64,000 nt of DNA from VXNE01 sp965217825 (GTDB lineage: Bacteria > Pseudomonadota > Gammaproteobacteria > Pseudomonadales > Azotimanducaceae), in the NCBI GenBank assembly GCA_965217825.1, contig OZ244571.1, positions 1,054,001 to 1,118,000 of the forward strand. Direction: 5' to 3'. The translations under genes were made by a program, and so were the position numbers. Within the stretch, counting starts at the first letter, position 1, and each line of letters opens with the position of its first letter. The notes under the pieces were generated by a model. It did no database searches and was not told where the DNA came from. It saw only the letters and a list, made by a program, of their open reading frames with translations. Below, piece after piece: positions 45,844-54,564 of this stretch.

Positions 45844-46102
45844 TGCGGATAGGAGAATAACCGCTCGAAACGGGATGGTTGCGAAGTACGATTGATCGAC
45901 GGGGCGCTCGGGGGAAGTCTTCAGAGGCGTCCGTTGAGCCCGTTGAGGATGTGGCGGTGGACGCTGGAGACGGAAAGGTCGCGCGAAACGGCGGTTACTT
46001 GTGTGGCGGTCGCGGCATGGCGTCAGGCGGTCGTTTCTACGGGAGCCTGTCTTGGTATTCGCGCGGCGGGGAGCTCTGTGTTGAGCGGAGGTGCTCTGGA
46101 CT
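45844..46102 (-). mobile_element. IS91-type end, copy C
   Basis: About 255 bp collinear with 37037-37290: the 58-bp terminus, then GGGGCGCTCGGGGGA and onward to GTTGAGCGGAGGTGCTCT. It lacks the transposase C-terminal coding part kept in copy B. It separates the autotransporter remnant from the small secreted-protein gene, whose stop codon is 11 bases away. Confidence 0.65.
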
Positions 46103-46112
46103 TGACGGAACA

Positions 46113-46493
46113 CTAGTCCAAAATGCTGAATTCCAAGTATGGCCGTGAAATGGTCGCGATGACATCTCTTCCGTCCTCGATCAATGTCACGCGACCATCG
46201 GCATCCCTGGCCGGCCTGCCCACTGGGCGAAACTCGACATCGACTTTGAAGTACGGACAATTCTGGCTGACAAATGTGCGCCTCAATCCGGTAGAGAGGC
46301 CTCCTTCGGTTGTAAACACCTGCAGCAACTCTGCCCGGATCATGCCCGGCTGGATTGTCTGCATTCGTATCAGCTCGCTCGCGACCCAGTCGACATGCTC
46401 ACCCTGTAACTGCGCGGCGGCCGGCAAAGAAGCCAGAGTGATCAGCGCAAGAGCGAACATGATCAAAGCGGAGACCAACGGCCGAGTATTCAT
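46113..46493 (-). CDS. Small secreted protein of unknown function
   Basis: 126 residues with a clear signal peptide (about 1-28, LVSALIMFALALITLASLPA, cleavage near AAAQ). The mature part contains WVASELIRMQTIQPGMIRAELLQVF in pieces, then FTTEGGLSTGLRRTFV, CPYFKVDVEF and ISRPYLEFSILD. It resembles a family of uncharacterised periplasmic proteins that I have seen without a function. An IS1182 element sits 10 bases upstream of the start codon, so the original promoter has been displaced and expression is doubtful unless the IS provides one. Confidence 0.65.
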   Translation of the reverse strand: MNTRPLVSALIMFALALITLASLPAAAQLQGEHVDWVASELIRMQTIQPGMIRAELLQVFTTEGGLSTGLRRTFVSQNCPYFKVDVEFRPVGRPARDADGRVTLIEDGRDVIATISRPYLEFSILD

Positions 46494-46507
46494 GGGAATC
46501 TCCCTAG

Positions 46508-48278
46508 GAGGCTGTCCGAGAACAGGGCACTTGGCGGCATTTTGCTCCTGCTGACGCGTATCGGCTCATGTCGGTTGCTCCGGCAACACGGCCCCGCCAC
46601 GCGGCAAGTCGAGCCGAGACGCCTCGTTATGCTTTTTTAGACTGAAAAGGGGCGCGGCCAGACCGTTTCTTCACTTCCAGAGCTCCCGCGGGCCCGATTC
46701 TACGCCATCGCCGCCCTTTGCCCGAACTCCAGGCACACCGCTCCCCGGAGCGCCGCATGGACCATTTTCTTGACGTTGTGCGCGGAGCAGACCAGCGAGA
46801 ACTCGCTGTCCACCTTCGACTTGCCCCGCACACCGAAACCCCGGAAACCCGTGTTCTTGATCTGCCCGAACACCGGTTCCACGATCGCCTTGCGGCGTCG
46901 GTAAACGGCCCGACCCTCCGGCCGCGACATGCGCTCGTTCATCGCCCGCCGCAACGGCTCTTGGCCGTCGCTCGTCACCGTCCGCGCCGCCCCGGACTTC
47001 GACCGGCAACAGCGATCGTGATAAGCGCAGGCCGCGCAAACCTCGGCCTCGCCCCGATACTCGCGACGGCCCTTCGCGTCCACCCGCCGCAGCGCCAGAA
47101 ACTGGCCGCCGGGACAATGAAAGCCGTCCCGCCCCTCGTCGTAGCGAAAGTCCGCCTTCACCAAGGGGCGATCGCTGTCCTCCACGCCGGTCGCGGCCGG
47201 CTTCTCGCCGCGGTCCGTCGCGATGTACGCATCCACCCCCCGGTCCGACAACGCCCCGAGGTTCTCTCCCGAGTAGTAGCCGTTGTCCAGGCTCATCTTG
47301 TCCGGCAAGCGGCCGCTCGACGCCTCCAGCTCGTCCAGCGCCCGGCCGACCTCCCGCTGGTCGTTCGACGCCTGGCTGACGTGTTGGCCGACAATGATCT
47401 GCGCGTCCCCGTCCACCCCGATCTGCGCGTTGTAGGCGTAATCGAACGCGCCCTTCTTGCCCATGATCCGCGCGTCCTTGTCGGCGAAGCTGATCTGCTT
47501 CTTGTCCTCGATCTCCCGCCCCGGCCGCAACTCCGCCTCGCGCGCCTCCAGCGCCCGCTTCGCCTCGCGTATCCGCTCCAGGCGCTGTTCCTTGTCGCGC
47601 AAGTCCTCCCGCAACTCGTAGCCCGTGGCGTCCCGGTACGCGCGGTCCTCCTCCTCGTCGCAGCGCCGCGCCTGTTCCGACAGCGCCTCGATCTCCTCGC
47701 ACAGCGCGCGCTCCCGCTCCCGCATCCGACCGTAGCTCATCGCCTTGTGCTTCGAACTGTTCGCCTTGAACTTCGAGCCGTCCAGACTCACATGGCCCAG
47801 CGAAGCCATGTCGAGCTCCAGCGCCATGCGCACCGTCTGCTTGAAGCAGGACCGGAAAAAGTCCCCGCGGTCCTTGCGGAAATCGCTCAGCACCCGAAAG
47901 TTCGGGCAGTGCTTGCCCGCGATGTGCATGAACCCCAAATCCTCGTTGCAGCGCTTCTCGATCTGCCGCGAACTGAATACCCCGTGGCTGTACGCGTATA
48001 TCAGAATCGAGACGATCTGCCGCGGCGCGTACGCGCGCTGGCCCCGGCGGCTGTATCGGGCGTCCACCTCCGAGGTGTCCAACTGCTCGAACAAGTCCCG
48101 ATACACGAAACAATCGTGGTCGTCCGGCAGCAGGTCGAAAACGTTGCTGGGGAAAAGTTGGCTCTGGGAGTAATCCGCCGGGTAGTCCTTGAAGGGAGGC
48201 ATCCAACACCCTCTCGTCAGCAAGGATCAAACGATATCACAAAGGATATGCGGGGGGTGCCCGTTCTCGGACAGCCTC
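46508..48278 (-). mobile_element. IS1182-family insertion sequence
   Basis: A 1771-bp element with terminal inverted repeats GAGGCTGTCCGAGAAC (46508-46523) and its complement (48263-48278), flanked on both sides by CTAG (46504-46507 and 48279-48282), the likely 4-bp target duplication. It contains one transposase gene, apparently intact. It lies between the small secreted-protein gene and the debris zone at 48.3 kb. Confidence 0.88.
46700..48202 (-). CDS. IS1182-family transposase
   Basis: A DDE transposase of 500 residues from ATG 48202 (MPPFKDYPADYSQ, GAGAGGG upstream). Family segments are LFPSNVFDLLPDDH, RRGQRAYAPRQIVSILIYAY, a first catalytic aspartate in LDGSKFKANSSKHKAMSY, a coiled-coil insertion rich in Glu and Arg (about 160-220), DNGYYSGENL with a further aspartate, a zinc-ribbon-like C-rich segment (CAACAYHDRCCRS) and the C-terminal RKAIVEPVFGQIKNTGFRGF with the catalytic glutamate. 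No frameshift is visible. Confidence 0.92.
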   Translation of the reverse strand: MPPFKDYPADYSQSQLFPSNVFDLLPDDHDCFVYRDLFEQLDTSEVDARYSRRGQRAYAPRQIVSILIYAYSHGVFSSRQIEKRCNEDLGFMHIAGKHCPNFRVLSDFRKDRGDFFRSCFKQTVRMALELDMASLGHVSLDGSKFKANSSKHKAMSYGRMRERERALCEEIEALSEQARRCDEEEDRAYRDATGYELREDLRDKEQRLERIREAKRALEAREAELRPGREIEDKKQISFADKDARIMGKKGAFDYAYNAQIGVDGDAQIIVGQHVSQASNDQREVGRALDELEASSGRLPDKMSLDNGYYSGENLGALSDRGVDAYIATDRGEKPAATGVEDSDRPLVKADFRYDEGRDGFHCPGGQFLALRRVDAKGRREYRGEAEVCAACAYHDRCCRSKSGAARTVTSDGQEPLRRAMNERMSRPEGRAVYRRRKAIVEPVFGQIKNTGFRGFGVRGKSKVDSEFSLVCSAHNVKKMVHAALRGAVCLEFGQRAAMA

Positions 48279-48587
48279 CTAGAGTTCGAGTCGGTCCAAC
48301 CATTGATTAGCAGGCAAGACTGCTTGATGAGACCCTATTGGAGCCTCTTTCAGGCAGATCTGCCACGTGTAATACCATCGCCCGACGGGGCTCACCGCCT
48401 CACCTCGCCAAGCTCCACGTGTGACCCGATGCTCGCGGAGTCGTATGGCGACCGAATTATTTGACCAAATGCGAGACCTCATGCGGCGACGTCATGGACC
48501 CGCACCGCGGGACCGGCATCTCGACCAACGCGTATCTGCAGGACACTCTAACTCGTCGTCGTTCGGGCGGATCGCATCGGCGGGCGG

Positions 48588-48758
48588 CGCGCGCACCATA
48601 CGACTAACCGCTTCCCCCGGTCTTGGTGCCCACGCGGTGATCTTGACCAGCAGGGAGTCGTAATAGGGTGTGATCAAGGCACCGGCGTAGGCGGTCCCGC
48701 CGTCAAGCCGAATGCCGAATCCGGACGCGCTGCGGTAGGTGCGAATGCGCCCGTAGCC
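48588..48758 (-). pseudogene. Internal fragment of a pyruvate carboxylase gene
   Basis: The minus-strand translation GRIRTYRSASGFGIRLDGG, then AYAGALITPYYDSLLVKITAW matches the end of the biotin-carboxylase domain of pyruvate carboxylase. Only about 55 codons are recognisable; both sides are unrelated sequence. The neighbouring 48283-48587 shows no gene. Confidence 0.65.
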
Positions 48759-48805
48759 TACGATCCGAGATCCGAGGGCGGCTCGGACCAGACCGCTACC
48801 GGCAA

Positions 48806-49268
48806 CAACTATGCGCAGCGCAGCGCGGCGACGACCTGCACGACCTGCTCGAATTGCTGGACTTGCCACGGGTTATACTGCTCGACTGGTCGCTCGGCGT
48901 ATTCGATGTTCTGGCCTATCTCGACCGTCACGGACTTGATCGTGTGGTGGCACTGGTGCTCGTCGATGAATCGCCGAAGATCGTCAAGTCGAGCGCTGAG
49001 GACTGGGGCGAAGGCGACGCCGATGAAATCGCGGCGTTGATCGAAACGGTCGGTGGTTCAGGCTACCTCCCCTTCTTCCGCGAATACATGGCCGAGGGCT
49101 TTGACGGTGAGGCTCCGCCGGCGCTTCTGGACCGCATGACGGAAACCGCCGCTGCGCTACCCGCCGGTCGGGCCGCCGCGCTGCTGCGGGATGCGGCGCA
49201 GCGCGACTTCTCCATCCTGTCGAAGCATGCTGCGCGCGAATTACCCGTCCTGCAGATCATTCGGGAAG
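48806..49268 (+). pseudogene. Alpha/beta-hydrolase fragment
   Basis: The frame reads DDLHDLLELLDLPRVILLDW and SLGVFDVLAYLDRHGLDRVV, the nucleophile-elbow region of an alpha/beta hydrolase (DWSLG instead of the usual GWSMG), then VLVDESPKIVK and part of the lid. The N-terminal strands and the C-terminal His region are missing. At about 49287 the frame runs into a dispersed-repeat sequence. No start codon can be assigned with confidence. Confidence 0.6.
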
Positions 49269-49286
49269 ACTGGGCGATTGCAGCCA

Positions 49287-49360
49287 GGGGCCTGTGGCAA
49301 GGCGCGGCCCGCCGGGAATGGCCCGCCCCATTACCAAGGGTTGCAACGCGGCTACGGTTG
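49287..49360. repeat. Diverged relative of the MITE interior
   Basis: GGGCCTGTGGCAAGGCGCGG followed by GCCGGGAATGG and CCAAGGGTTGCAAC matches, with a few changes, the complement of about 27607-27680 inside the MITE. No terminal inverted repeats are found here, so it is a decayed or partial copy. The stretch 49361-49613 shows no gene. Confidence 0.55.
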
Positions 49361-49613
49361 CGAGGTGGTGGCGCTGTCGAGCTTACTGCGTTACCCAAGC
49401 ACGCAAATATGAGGATGCCAGTCCAAGGTCAGACCCACTCCTATTCAGACGATGGCTATTCCGGTTAACAACTGGGGCGTCTATATGAGGAAGAATAACC
49501 ATCCCAAACCTGCTTGGAGGCAAGTACGATTGGAGATCGAGGGGCTCGATTGGAACCCGTGCGGACGCGCGCGGACTGGGATTTCGATGGTTGCGAAGAG
49601 CTGGAACGCCGCC

Positions 49614-50162
49614 TCACTCGTTCGCATTGCGGCGCACACCGTCGACGAGTTGGCGGGACAGGCGATAGCCGACGCCCGCCAGCTCCTTGAGGACCGGACT
49701 CACGGCAACGAGCAGGCCCCGTGACTTCGCGGCAAGCAGCACCCCCGCCACACCCACCAGGGGTAGTCCGGCGCGCTGGGCGACCTTCCGGCCTTTGGCA
49801 TCGTCGATCAGGAGGAATCTCGCCTTCCGTTCCAGGCACAGGGCGATGGCTTCGGCTTCTCCCGCGTCCACAATACGGACAAGATTTGCGGCTTGCGCAT
49901 CGTCCGCGAGCGGGGTGACGCGCAACCAGCCCGCCGACAGCGCTTCCCCGATCCGGGTGGCCCCGGGACGACCCGACCCGCTCTGAACTTCCTGATGGAC
50001 CGCTGGCGGAATGAGACCGTCGCCGAACAGGCTGCGAAGCAACTGTAGTTTCTCGACCCTGGCCAGGGCGATCAGCGGGCCGGCATCGGCGACGAACGGG
50101 GGTTCTTTACCGGGGACGGACTTCCCGCTCGCCTCGGCCGAGGGCTCCCCGCGATGATTCAC
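49614..50162 (-). CDS. DUF3368 PIN-like toxin
   Basis: 182 residues with the DUF3368 pattern: VADAGPLIALARVEKL with the first aspartate (D26), IPPAVHQEV, DAGEAEAIALCLE, FLLIDDAKGRKVAQRAGL with the acidic pair and a C-terminal LLAAKSRGLL helix. This PIN-related family pairs with UPF0175 antitoxins and is thought to act as an RNase. The start overlaps the antitoxin stop (ATGA). Length is normal, or slightly long at the N-terminus, where about 20 residues precede the fold. It appears intact. Confidence 0.8.
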   Translation of the reverse strand: MNHRGEPSAEASGKSVPGKEPPFVADAGPLIALARVEKLQLLRSLFGDGLIPPAVHQEVQSGSGRPGATRIGEALSAGWLRVTPLADDAQAANLVRIVDAGEAEAIALCLERKARFLLIDDAKGRKVAQRAGLPLVGVAGVLLAAKSRGLLVAVSPVLKELAGVGYRLSRQLVDGVRRNANE

Positions 50163-50491
50163 AAGGCGTTATGTAACTCGTCTTCGAGTTCCGATGGCGG
50201 GTAGTCCACCGCCGCCACGCCGGCCTTGCCGAGCAGGTCCATGAAATCTTCCGCACTCAGGTCGGCCACCTTGGCGGCTTGTGACAGAGTCAATTGGCGT
50301 TGTTCGAACAGTTGCAGCGCGAGTGATCGATGCACGCCGACATCGAGAAGGCGGTCGTCGAAGGGAACGGCGAGGATGGTTGGCCGCCCGTGCTTGGTGA
50401 CGATCGCCAGCCGCCCGTCCTCGGCGTTCCGGAGCAGTTCGCCGGAACGTTGCCTCAGGTCTCGAACGCTGAATGAGGTAGGCAAACCCAT
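50159..50491 (-). CDS. UPF0175 antitoxin with N-terminal Phd-like domain
   Basis: From ATG 50491, 110 residues. The first 55 resemble Phd/YefM (SFSVRDLRQRSGELLRNAED, LAIVTKHGRPTILAVPF). The C-terminal half is UPF0175-like (ALQLFEQRQLTLSQAAKVA, DLSAEDFMDLLGKAGV). A promoter with an internal palindrome lies just upstream. It is the first gene of a two-gene operon with the DUF3368 toxin and should neutralise it and repress the operon. Confidence 0.8.
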   Translation of the reverse strand: MGLPTSFSVRDLRQRSGELLRNAEDGRLAIVTKHGRPTILAVPFDDRLLDVGVHRSLALQLFEQRQLTLSQAAKVADLSAEDFMDLLGKAGVAAVDYPPSELEDELHNAL

Positions 50492-50502
50492 GTGATCGCC
50501 CC

Positions 50503-50531
50503 TATAGTTGTGTACACGAATCGTAGCACAA
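50503..50531 (-). promoter_or_regulatory. Promoter and palindromic operator of the UPF0175/DUF3368 operon
   Basis: Read on the minus strand, TTGTGC (50531-50526) and ACTATA (50508-50503) are 17 bases apart, a reasonable sigma-70 promoter 11 bases upstream of the start codon. The palindrome GTGTACAC (50510-50517) sits between them, where a bound antitoxin would block RNA polymerase. The stretch 50532-50950 shows no gene. Confidence 0.45.
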
Positions 50532-50950
50532 TTCTGCACGCGGACATCACATATCGCTATTGCCGTGACCATCGGCGTCGAGTTTTCGGTGACTGGGAAC
50601 TTCCGTCACATAACCAATGCAGCAATGAGAGTGCGGATCGAAAGCGCATGCCGACAGGCGGGCTACGAGCCGCCGGTGATCGGCACGCCCAGCTCTCGCT
50701 CGCCTGAACGGAATCGTGAAATCGAGCGCAGAAGTGGTCCCCGATTTTTCAACAACGCGCTAAGCGTCGAGTAATCGGAAAATTGACCCCAAACTCTCGC
50801 CCGACTGGCGAATCTTGCCTCCTATGCGAGCCAAAATCGTAGAGTGAGCGTCGTTAGCGGGAATTGCTGAAGGACGGGCGTCCCCTGAGGATGCGCACGA
50901 CTGTCCTTGACAGTGACCTGTATTATTCCGGCGATCGCGGAGTCGCAGGC

Positions 50951-51052
50951 GTTGCCGGCCTCCAGCCGGGCAAGAAACTTCGGGTAGCAGGTCTCGACGA
51001 TGCGATAGAGCGGCGTCTCTTCCGGTCGGTGGCGTTCGTGGATGTCGCGGTC
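50951..51052 (-). pseudogene. N-terminal fragment of an IS91-type transposase
   Basis: The translation RHRPEETPLYRIVETCYPKF matches the start of IS91-group transposases, just before the zinc-binding region. Only about 34 codons are recognisable and both sides are unrelated. It is consistent with the IS91 3' ends elsewhere in the window, although it may be from a different copy. Confidence 0.5.
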
Positions 51053-51161
51053 GGCACCGCCGGGTCGAAGCAATCCTCACAGCCCGCATCAGCCTGGGTC
51101 GATAAGGCTGGAAGACGCCGGACAACGTGTCTGTCGGCATGGGCTGTCCCGGGATGGCGGC

Positions 51162-51305
51162 GTCGATGACCTGCCGGCGGCAATAGCCGATCTCGAAGCC
51201 AGGGGCGCCGGGTTCCACATGAAGCCGCGCAGCGAAAAGGCCAGGATCGCCTTCCTGAAGGGACCCGACTTCGTCAGCATCGAACTGGTGCAGAGCCGAC
51301 GGTAG
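51162..51305 (+). pseudogene. C-terminal scrap of a glyoxalase/VOC-family protein
   Basis: The translation DDLPAAIADLEARGAGFHMK, then RIAFLKGPDFVSIELVQ is the last beta-alpha-beta unit of a vicinal-oxygen-chelate protein, with the metal-binding glutamate in SIELVQ. The earlier modules are absent. The region 51306-51573 holds no gene except a likely promoter for the next frame. Confidence 0.5.
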
Positions 51306-51573
51306 AGGCGGTACTCTGTCGGGCAGTCGCGTTCATGCACGCCGAAGAACGTCGGCACGAGACCAAAAATGGGGGACCTCACCCCGTTCGAGATATTGAA
51401 TTAGCCGACAAATCCCCTATTCTTTGGATCGGTCCGCCGGATCAAGCGCCGCGCAGACCACTTCGAAATCGGCTTCGGCCACGCCCCAAACGATCGGCGC
51501 GCTCACGCCGCGCGCTCCAGGAGATCATCTGACGTTTGTCAGGTTGGACGAAGAGTGAACAAGGACACCTCCG

Positions 51574-52660
51574 ATGAACGATAAGTTCGCCGCCATCATC
51601 CCCATCGACACCACTGATGACGCCCTGGAAACCATCGGGGGCAAGGGCCGTTCCCTCGCCCAGATGACTCGGGCGGGGTTCGATGTGCCGGTGGGCTTCC
51701 TGGTGTCGACGGCCGCCTACAGGGATTTCGTGGCCGACAACGAACTCGCCCGTCCGGAGATCATCGACGGTCGCGCATCCTTCGAGTCGGCGTCGCGATC
51801 GATCCATGCGCTCATCACCGGATGCGAGCTTTCCGCCGGGCTGAAAGCAGAACATGGTACAGCGGGCCGACTACGACCCGGCCAGGCACGAGGCAGAGGC
51901 GACGCGCAAGCGGGAAAAGGCCCTCGCGGAGATCCGCGAACTGCTGGAGCCGTTCGAGTACTGGCAGTTCCGTTACCGGATGTGGTTCGCCCATCAGTAC
52001 TACCCCATGCGCGAGGAGTCCGGCTTTGTGCTCGGCACGGCCTGGCCCGCGTTGCGGCGTATTGCGGCCGAGTTGGGGCAACGGCTGGTGGACGTCGGCA
52101 CCCTGAGCGAGCCGGATGACCTCTACTTCCTCACAAGCGACGAGATCAAGCCCGCCCTGGCAGCGCGCGGGCTCGGCAAGGCAATGCCCGAGTATCTCGC
52201 CCTCACGGCAAACCGCCGGGAACTCAGGGAGGCGCGCAAGCGCCTGCACCCGCCGGGCACGATTCCGGAAGAAGCCAGCGAGAACCCCGGCGTGAAATTC
52301 AAGGAGACCCAGTTCAAGAACGACGACTCGAGCGATACCCTGCGCGGCATCCCCGTGAGTCCGGGCACGATCACCGCGCCGGCCAGCCGGATCATGAATG
52401 CCCAGGAGTTCGACCGGATGCAGCCCGGGTCCATCCTGGTCTGTCCCATGACATCCCCCGCCTGGACCCAGCTCTTCGCCCACGCTGTCGGGCTCGTGAC
52501 CGACATCGGAGGCATCCTGGGCCATGGCTCCATTGTCTCCAGGGAATAGGGCATTCCCGCGGTGGTCGGCACCGGCAACGTCACTCGGCGGATTGAGAGT
52601 GGTCAGACCCTGGAGGTGGACGGAGACGCGGGTACCGTTGTTATCCACACAGGCGACTGA
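51574..52660 (+). pseudogene. Phosphoenolpyruvate synthase/PPDK-like pseudogene
   Basis: ATG 51574 (AAGGACACC upstream) opens the nucleotide-binding N-terminus of a PEP-utilising enzyme (ETIGGKGRSLAQMTRAGFDV, PVGFLVSTAAYRDFV). Near 51845 an internal deletion removes most of the ATP-grasp domain and changes the frame; the central region continues (EALAEIRELLEPFEYWQF-like) to the phosphohistidine domain (GIPVSPGTITAPASRIM, DIGGILGHGSIVSRE). There a TAG at 52547 replaces the tyrosine codon expected before GIPAVVGTGN; the frame would otherwise end at 52660. The PEP-binding barrel is also lacking. Non-functional. Confidence 0.8.
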
Positions 52661-52812
52661 CTTATGTACTCGACTGGTGCATGTTCCGGTAGAGGCCTGA
52701 CATGGTATTCTGGCCGCGTCCGTTTCCAATGACCGTCAGCAAGCGAAGACCGATGCGATAAGCCCAGCAGACCCAGCGTTCCCACGCCCCTGCCACATGA
52801 GGCTTATTTCGC

Positions 52813-54420
52813 ATGTCCACCATCATTTGCCGGAGATTGACCTTCGGCTACCCCGGTTCCGAAGACAACGTCTTCAAAGACGTCGATCTCGTCATCGATA
52901 CCCAGTGGCGGTGCGCCCTGGTGGGTCGAAACGGTCGCGGCAAGACCACCCTGATGCGGTTGATCCACGGCAAACTCGTCCCCGACCGCGGCAGGATCGA
53001 GCGGGTACCGACCGCGTACTTCCCTCGTCCGGTTGATGATCCCGGGGAGCGCGTTCGAGACGTCGTCAAGGATGCCGTCGGGCCTTTTCGCCGATGGGAG
53101 ACCGAGATGGATGGCCTGCTCGCGGATGGTGGCGAGGATGCCATTGCCCGCTACGGTGAACTCCTCGACGCCTACGAGGAATCCGGCGGCTATGCCATCG
53201 ACGCCGGCATCGAAGCGGAACTCTCCGCGCTTGGGATCGACGAGCGATCCTGGGACAGGCCGTTCTCGAATCTCTCGGGCGGCGAACAGACGCGTTGTCT
53301 TCTTGCCAGCCTGTTCGTGTCGGACTCGAACGCGCGCCACGGGAGTTCTGCGACAGCAACACTTCCAAGTCGCCCGCCGGGACGCCGCTTTCCCTTGATC
53401 GACGAACCGACCAACCACCTGGATGCCGACGGCAGGCGCCAGCTCGCCGACTACCTGCGTTCCAAGCCGGGCTTCCTGCTGATTTCCCACGACCGCGCGT
53501 TTCTCGACGCCTGTTGCGACCACGTCGTCGCGCTGAACCGCGACACCGTCGAGGTCGAGCGCACGTCGTTCTCGGCCTGGCGCGAACGTTTCCGGCAACG
53601 GCTTGCCAGGCAACGCTCCGAGAATGCGGCATTGAAGGAGGAGATCGGGCGACATACGCAAGTTGCCGCCGACCGACGCGCCGGCGCGCTAAAACGGGAG
53701 AGCGACAGGGCCTTGAACCGCGCGAGGCGGCAGATGAAGAAAGCGCTCATCGCCGAACGTCGAGCCGGGAACGCAGCCGACGAACGACGTCGCACACTCG
53801 TCGATGTGGAGAAGGAACGGCACCTGCGACTTCCCGACACCGGTAGAGTCTCTGGATCGCTGGTCGTCGCGAACGACCTGAGCCTGTGGCGCGGCGAAGA
53901 GCCGGTGTTCGCCAAGCTATCGTTCACGGTAGCGCCGGGCGACCGAGTCGCCGTCATCGGACCCAACGGCAGCGGCAAGACGAGCCTGCTCGACCAGATC
54001 GAACGTGCACGGCATCGACATACGGGCACGCTCTCAAGGCCAACCCATGTAACCGTGGCGAGAACCTACCAGCATCCCCAATGGAGCTCTGGATTTTTGC
54101 GCGATCGGCTAACCGAAGCGAATCTCGACGAATCCCGCTTTCGCCAGATCATGGCTGTCCTCGGGGTGCGCGGTCGCGTTCTCGACGGGCGCGTGGAAGA
54201 CCTGAGCCACGGGGAACAGAAAAAGATCGACCTGGCGCGCTCCTTTCTCGCCGGGGCACCCCTGCTTTTGTGGGACGAACCCTTGAACTTCATCGACATC
54301 GACGCCCGCGAACAGATCGAGGAGGTGTTGCTGCGGGACAAACCGACGGTTGTTTTTGTGGAGCACGACGCGGCATTCGTGGAACGGGTGGCGACGAAAG
54401 TGATCCATCTCCCAAGCTGA
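52813..54420 (+). CDS. ABC-F family ATPase, possibly antibiotic-resistance type
   Basis: ABC-F proteins have two ATPase domains and no membrane part; they act on ribosomes. In 535 residues: Walker A GRNGRGKT (38-45), signature LSGGE (154-158), Walker B LIDEP (195-199), an inter-domain linker rich in Arg and Glu (about 245-355, RRQMKKALIAERRAGN), second Walker A GPNGSGKT (383-390), signature LSHGE and LLWDEPLNFIDID. The LNFIDID form and overall look recall the Lsa/Vga-type ribosome-protection proteins. About 24 residues (169-192) are inserted between signature and Walker B of the first domain. It is monocistronic. Confidence 0.88.
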   Translation: MSTIICRRLTFGYPGSEDNVFKDVDLVIDTQWRCALVGRNGRGKTTLMRLIHGKLVPDRGRIERVPTAYFPRPVDDPGERVRDVVKDAVGPFRRWETEMDGLLADGGEDAIARYGELLDAYEESGGYAIDAGIEAELSALGIDERSWDRPFSNLSGGEQTRCLLASLFVSDSNARHGSSATATLPSRPPGRRFPLIDEPTNHLDADGRRQLADYLRSKPGFLLISHDRAFLDACCDHVVALNRDTVEVERTSFSAWRERFRQRLARQRSENAALKEEIGRHTQVAADRRAGALKRESDRALNRARRQMKKALIAERRAGNAADERRRTLVDVEKERHLRLPDTGRVSGSLVVANDLSLWRGEEPVFAKLSFTVAPGDRVAVIGPNGSGKTSLLDQIERARHRHTGTLSRPTHVTVARTYQHPQWSSGFLRDRLTEANLDESRFRQIMAVLGVRGRVLDGRVEDLSHGEQKKIDLARSFLAGAPLLLWDEPLNFIDIDAREQIEEVLLRDKPTVVFVEHDAAFVERVATKVIHLPS

Positions 54421-54564
54421 CGCCAGGAGCCTTCAGCCCACTGGATTACAGTGCGCCCGTGACGCCCAGGGAACTCCGACGTTGCAAGTCCTCCAGCAGT
54501 GGTGGCAGTGTTGTTCCATGCAAGTGGGGAGCCAGCACCGCGTCCGGACGGTCCGCCAAGAGAT

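Noticed and set aside
46671..48310. Long frames on both strands over the IS1182 element
   Set aside because: Alternative frames of the transposase gene; only 46700-48202 shows DDE transposase features.
49452..49724. A 90-codon plus-strand frame
   Set aside because: It overlaps the DUF3368 toxin gene in antisense, and the non-overlapping part has no recognisable features.
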